Shown here: positions 6,102 through 8,606 of the stretch, one piece after another
How the letters are laid out: each line of letters begins with the position of its first letter
How positions within the stretch are numbered: position 1 is the stretch's first letter
Source of the DNA: an uncultured Clostridia bacterium
GTDB taxonomy: Bacteria; Bacillota; Clostridia; Lachnospirales; Anaerotignaceae
Direction of reading: 5' to 3'
Assembly: GCA_910586765.1 (NCBI GenBank)
Contig: CAJUJJ010000057.1
Location: 1-8,606 of the forward strand
Length of the DNA stretch: 8,606 nucleotides
Position numbers and translations under genes: made by a program
Notes under the pieces: generated by a model
Told to the model about the DNA's origin: nothing
The model's input: only the letters and a program-made list of their open reading frames with translations
Databases searched by the model: none

Positions 6102-6695
6102 TTAAATCATATAGTTCTTATTTTCTATACTATCATCAAATATCATTTCATACTCTTTTATTATCTTAAAATGCCTTTTTAAACTACGTGCCTCATTATA
6201 AAATCGAAAGAAAGCAAAAGAAATATCTATATCTTTTTCTATATATTTTTTTTCATTATTATCATTTAAAAAATAGATATTATATTTATATTCTTCTCTT
6301 GCATTTTCTAAATTAATTTTCATAATTTCTGGATTCATAATAGAGTAATATTCTGACTCTACATAGATAGACATTAACTTTTTTCCTTCATCTAAACTGT
6401 TTATATTACGAAATCTTTTTAAATTACTATAGTCTATTTTTTCTCCAAACAATCCTTTTATAGTCAGTGCAAGTTCTTGTTTCATTTCTTTTTCTGAAAA
6501 ATATTCAGCCAATTTAGAACGCTTTCCTCTTTCAACAATATAAAAAGAATATATTTTGTCTTTTTCTTCTAAAATATAGTGTATTTCTACATCTTCATAA
6601 AATTCTATTTCATTTTCTTCTTTTATAATATCTAACTTTTTTCCTACATATTTTTCTAATTTTTTTAAATATTCATCATCTAAATTAATACTCAT
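6102..6695 (-). CDS. Probable immunity protein to the TNT NADase toxin
   Basis: A 197-residue acidic and lysine-rich soluble protein with no signal peptide or membrane segment. The chosen start is ATG at 6693-6695 because AGGAGG lies six bases upstream. A TTG at 6719 would add eight residues but overlaps the toxin end and would place the Shine-Dalgarno site inside the gene. The gene begins 10 nt after the toxin stop, the usual place for a cognate immunity gene, so it would be co-translated with the toxin and neutralise it in the producing cell (inference). The protein begins MSINLDDEYLKK, alternates Glu/Lys-rich helices with Tyr/Phe-rich strands and ends KNYMI. I cannot place it in a named Imm family from sequence alone; Imm59-like was considered without firm support. 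Confidence 0.75.
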   Translation of the reverse strand: MSINLDDEYLKKLEKYVGKKLDIIKEENEIEFYEDVEIHYILEEKDKIYSFYIVERGKRSKLAEYFSEKEMKQELALTIKGLFGEKIDYSNLKRFRNINSLDEGKKLMSIYVESEYYSIMNPEIMKINLENAREEYKYNIYFLNDNNEKKYIEKDIDISFAFFRFYNEARSLKRHFKIIKEYEMIFDDSIENKNYMI

Positions 6696-6705
6696 TTTAT
6701 CCCTC

Positions 6706-8606
6706 CTATAAACGATCAAGATATCCCATTTCTATCAATATATCAATAAAGTCTTTTTGGGGTTGCATAGCATTTTGTATTTCCTTTATTTTCTTCACAA
6801 AATCAGGATCAAGCATATATTGTATTCCTCCTCCAGGTTCATCAAACCAAGGTGCAATTTCTCCTTTTCTTACTGGTAATTCTTTGGTCACCTTATATTG
6901 ATTATACAAGCTAAAATCTGAATCTGGTGCCATTGCCCTATGAGAAATAGGCGTACCTACATCTCCAAAAAATGTGCCATTATTTTTGCCATATCTATCT
7001 AAAGTTTGGCCAGGTTGCAACATTTCATTTGTATATTTCCCATTAAGAAAACCGTCTATATTAGGATCTCCATTTTGACCAGGCCAAATAGGCCATCCTG
7101 TTTTTTGGTCATAATATTTAGGATTATCAAATACATTTTTATGTTTTAAATATAATTCATCTGATATTTTATTTTTCCAACTATTAAGTTTCATTCTATC
7201 AGCGTCACTAATAAATCCCTTTACTTGAGTTTCTGGGGTTTTTATATTATCCATATTATGGTTTGGTCTTTTCCCATTAATATTTACACTACTAGAGCCA
7301 TTTACATCACTCTTTCCCCTCACTACTGTTTCTGCTGGTGCTTCATTAGGTTTTTGCTCTAGTAATTCTTCAGATTTCTGCTCTGGTGCTTCATTAGGCT
7401 TTTGCTCTGGTACTTCATTAGGCTTCTGCTCTGGTGTTCCATTAGGTTTCTGCTCTGGTGCTTCATTGGGCTTTTGTTCAGGTGTCTCATTAGGCTTTTG
7501 CTCCAGTAATTCTTTAGGTTTCTGTTCAGGTGTTCCATTAGGTTTTTGCTCTAGTAATTCTTTAGGTTTCTGTTCTGGTATTCCATTAGGCTTTTGCTCT
7601 AGTAATTCTTTAGGTTTCTGACTTATAATATCATCTGTAAATTTCTCTTTTATATTTTTTAATTTACTTGTTAGTCCATTTAATCCTCTTGCAGCATCTT
7701 CTGTCATATCACCTAAATTTGATAAGCTTTTTGTAAGGTCTACTGCTGTGTCTGCTGCATTTGCTAAGTTTTTTGTAGCATCTACTGCTGTATCCACTAC
7801 ATTTGCTGTCTTTCCTAGTCCTCCTACTGCTTTTACTCCTTTTCTTACTACTCCTGCAGCTTTTAGTATTTCTGTTGGAGATATTATTGAAATTACTCTT
7901 CCTATCGCCTCTGTTTTTCCTTGTATTGTTCCTTTTTGCCAATCATTTACAACATCTTCTGTCATTCCATTCAATATTGTGCCTAATGTTAATGCACCTG
8001 GTGAAGTCATAGCCTCCGCCACATCAAGTGGAGAAAGTGCCACATCTACTATTGCATTTGCCCCTGAAGCAACATCTTTAAGAAATCCTGAAACAACACC
8101 ATTTACTGCAACCCCTGCTTTTCTAAAAATATTCATATTTGTTTCATCTATAGGTACATCAAACAACATTTTATCAAAAATACTTCCTTTTTCTGGATTT
8201 TTAATATAAATTTGTCTATTGTTTTCATAAAAAGATGAAATCATCTCTGCTTTTTTTTCTTTTATGTTGTCTAATGTTTCTCCTAATTCTGGACAGTATT
8301 TATCCATTAAATATTGTACGGATTGTATTGTTCCATTATAGCCTGTTAAAAGATAATCATTAACAGTAGGAATGTATAACTTCTTATCTTTCAAATATTG
8401 CTTTGTTTCATTTATTGCATTTTTATAAATTTGTGCTATTTGAACTATATCATTAGTGTCTATTTTTTGTTTTTGTTCTGTACAAATGACACAATATTTA
8501 TTGACTGATGGTGCTGCTTCTTCCATCATTGTTTTAACCATTTCTGATGCTGGTATGGCAACTGCTGGGTGTCCTATATATCTCGCTGCTACTGTTGTTA
8601 CTCCTC
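6706..8606 (-). CDS. Polymorphic toxin, C-terminal part, with TNT (DUF4237) NAD+ glycohydrolase domain; 5' end outside window
   Basis: Partial gene. The frame is open from the stop (TAG, 6706-6708) to the window edge. The Met at 8541 has no Shine-Dalgarno site, and 21 further sense codons precede it, so the true start lies beyond 8606. In order, the 632 visible residues show: a helical N-terminal part with a CxxC (YCVIC) near 8490; a Gly/Ala/Val-rich, weakly hydrophobic stretch at about 8120-7830; an Ala/Asp-rich helix with a 15-residue imperfect duplication at about 7710-7800; a 12 x 8-residue Gln-Lys-Pro linker (7333-7620); and a C-terminal toxin domain (about 7040-6790). The toxin domain carries LDRYG, GTPISHRA, IAPWF and GGGIQY, the signature series of the TNT/DUF4237 family typified by Mycobacterium CpnT, which hydrolyses NAD+. 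Asn (6901-6903) stands where CpnT appears to have its important His. A PAAR-like, DUF4280 or other delivery domain may lie upstream (inference). The probable immunity gene follows 10 nt downstream. Confidence 0.88.
   Translation of the reverse strand, partial: GVTTVAARYIGHPAVAIPASEMVKTMMEEAAPSVNKYCVICTEQKQKIDTNDIVQIAQIYKNAINETKQYLKDKKLYIPTVNDYLLTGYNGTIQSVQYLMDKYCPELGETLDNIKEKKAEMISSFYENNRQIYIKNPEKGSIFDKMLFDVPIDETNMNIFRKAGVAVNGVVSGFLKDVASGANAIVDVALSPLDVAEAMTSPGALTLGTILNGMTEDVVNDWQKGTIQGKTEAIGRVISIISPTEILKAAGVVRKGVKAVGGLGKTANVVDTAVDATKNLANAADTAVDLTKSLSNLGDMTEDAARGLNGLTSKLKNIKEKFTDDIISQKPKELLEQKPNGIPEQKPKELLEQKPNGTPEQKPKELLEQKPNETPEQKPNEAPEQKPNGTPEQKPNEVPEQKPNEAPEQKSEELLEQKPNEAPAETVVRGKSDVNGSSSVNINGKRPNHNMDNIKTPETQVKGFISDADRMKLNSWKNKISDELYLKHKNVFDNPKYYDQKTGWPIWPGQNGDPNIDGFLNGKYTNEMLQPGQTLDRYGKNNGTFFGDVGTPISHRAMAPDSDFSLYNQYKVTKELPVRKGEIAPWFDEPGGGIQYMLDPDFVKKIKEIQNAMQPQKDFIDILIEMGYLDRL
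7333..7620 (-). repeat. 12 x 24 bp in-frame tandem repeat encoding a Gln-Lys-Pro linker
   Basis: Twelve direct 24 bp units keep the toxin frame and encode octapeptides of the form QKPNxxPE or QKPKELLE. In protein order the variable parts run KELL, NGIP, KELL, NGTP, KELL, NETP, NEAP, NGTP, NEVP, NEAP, SEELL (Pro lost) and NEAP. The first six units therefore form a 48 bp higher-order repeat of alternating types. The array is a flexible, charged, Pro-rich spacer between the helical body and the NADase domain. Near-identical units make it prone to gain or loss by slippage, always in frame. Confidence 0.95.
7706..7806 (-). repeat. Imperfect 15-residue duplication in the toxin's helical segment
   Basis: Two adjacent segments encode DTAVDATKNLANA and DTAVDLTKSLSNL. 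On the plus strand they appear as related stretches around 7723-7755 and 7771-7800 sharing the phrase tctactgctgt. The amphipathic Ala/Val/Asp pattern suggests a helical or coiled-coil stalk just before the Pro-rich linker. It is a coding repeat and shows no separate nucleic-acid function. Confidence 0.6.

Noticed and set aside
6696..6719. TTG start at 6719 for the TNT immunity gene
   Set aside because: It overlaps the toxin stop and would place AGGAGG inside the gene; the ATG at 6695 is correctly spaced from it.
7333..7620. CRISPR-like array
   Set aside because: The 24 bp units are contiguous with no spacers and stay in the coding frame; this is a protein repeat.
7709..8209. Open frames on both strands over 7709-8209
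   Set aside because: Shadows of the Ala/Val/Thr-rich toxin body; low-complexity Ser/Arg/Lys or Leu/Phe products with no start signals.

Overview
The window is AT-rich DNA with tightly packed genes, all on the minus strand. AGGAGG-type ribosome binding sites, frequent TTG codons at gene starts and a Tn916/Tn1549-type small sigma-like protein suggest a low-GC Firmicute, probably a gut clostridium of the Lachnospiraceae type. The taxonomy is inference; there is no rRNA or other marker here.

In the direction of transcription (high to low coordinates) the layout is as follows. (1) 8606-6706: the C-terminal part of a large polymorphic toxin. It runs off the right edge, has a 12 x 24 bp proline-rich linker and ends in a TNT-type (DUF4237, CpnT-like) NAD+ glycohydrolase domain. 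(2) 6695-6102: its probable immunity gene. (3) 5998-5902: a leader-type repeat carrying a broken 5' end of an Imm11/DUF1629-like gene. (4) 5876-4606: an orphan cassette with a truncated YwqJ-type deaminase toxin tail, its probable helical immunity gene, and a second putative orphan immunity gene whose 5' end is duplicated. (5) 4574-4485: the second copy of the leader repeat. It leads into an intact Imm11/DUF1629-like gene that appears to start at an ATT codon. (6) 4000-900: a VgrG/gp27-gp5-like spike gene, a small DcrB/EagR-like gene and a pentapeptide-repeat gene, spaced about 10 nt apart and closed by a hairpin terminator. (7) 592-200: a separate small gene with a sigma-70 region 4-like helix-turn-helix.

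Taken together, this is an accessory polymorphic-toxin locus of a contractile-injection (VgrG-spike) type in a Gram-positive background. The spike gene, a chaperone-like gene and a pentapeptide protein lie downstream of a variable toxin/immunity region. The variable region shows cassette turnover: an active-looking toxin/immunity pair, a decayed toxin tail with a coupled immunity gene, and a roughly 90 bp repeat at both borders of the orphan cassette. The most unusual points are the probable AUU start codon seen in both repeat copies, the in-frame junction between the broken gene start and the deaminase tail, and an Asn where the Mycobacterium TNT toxin has its important His.
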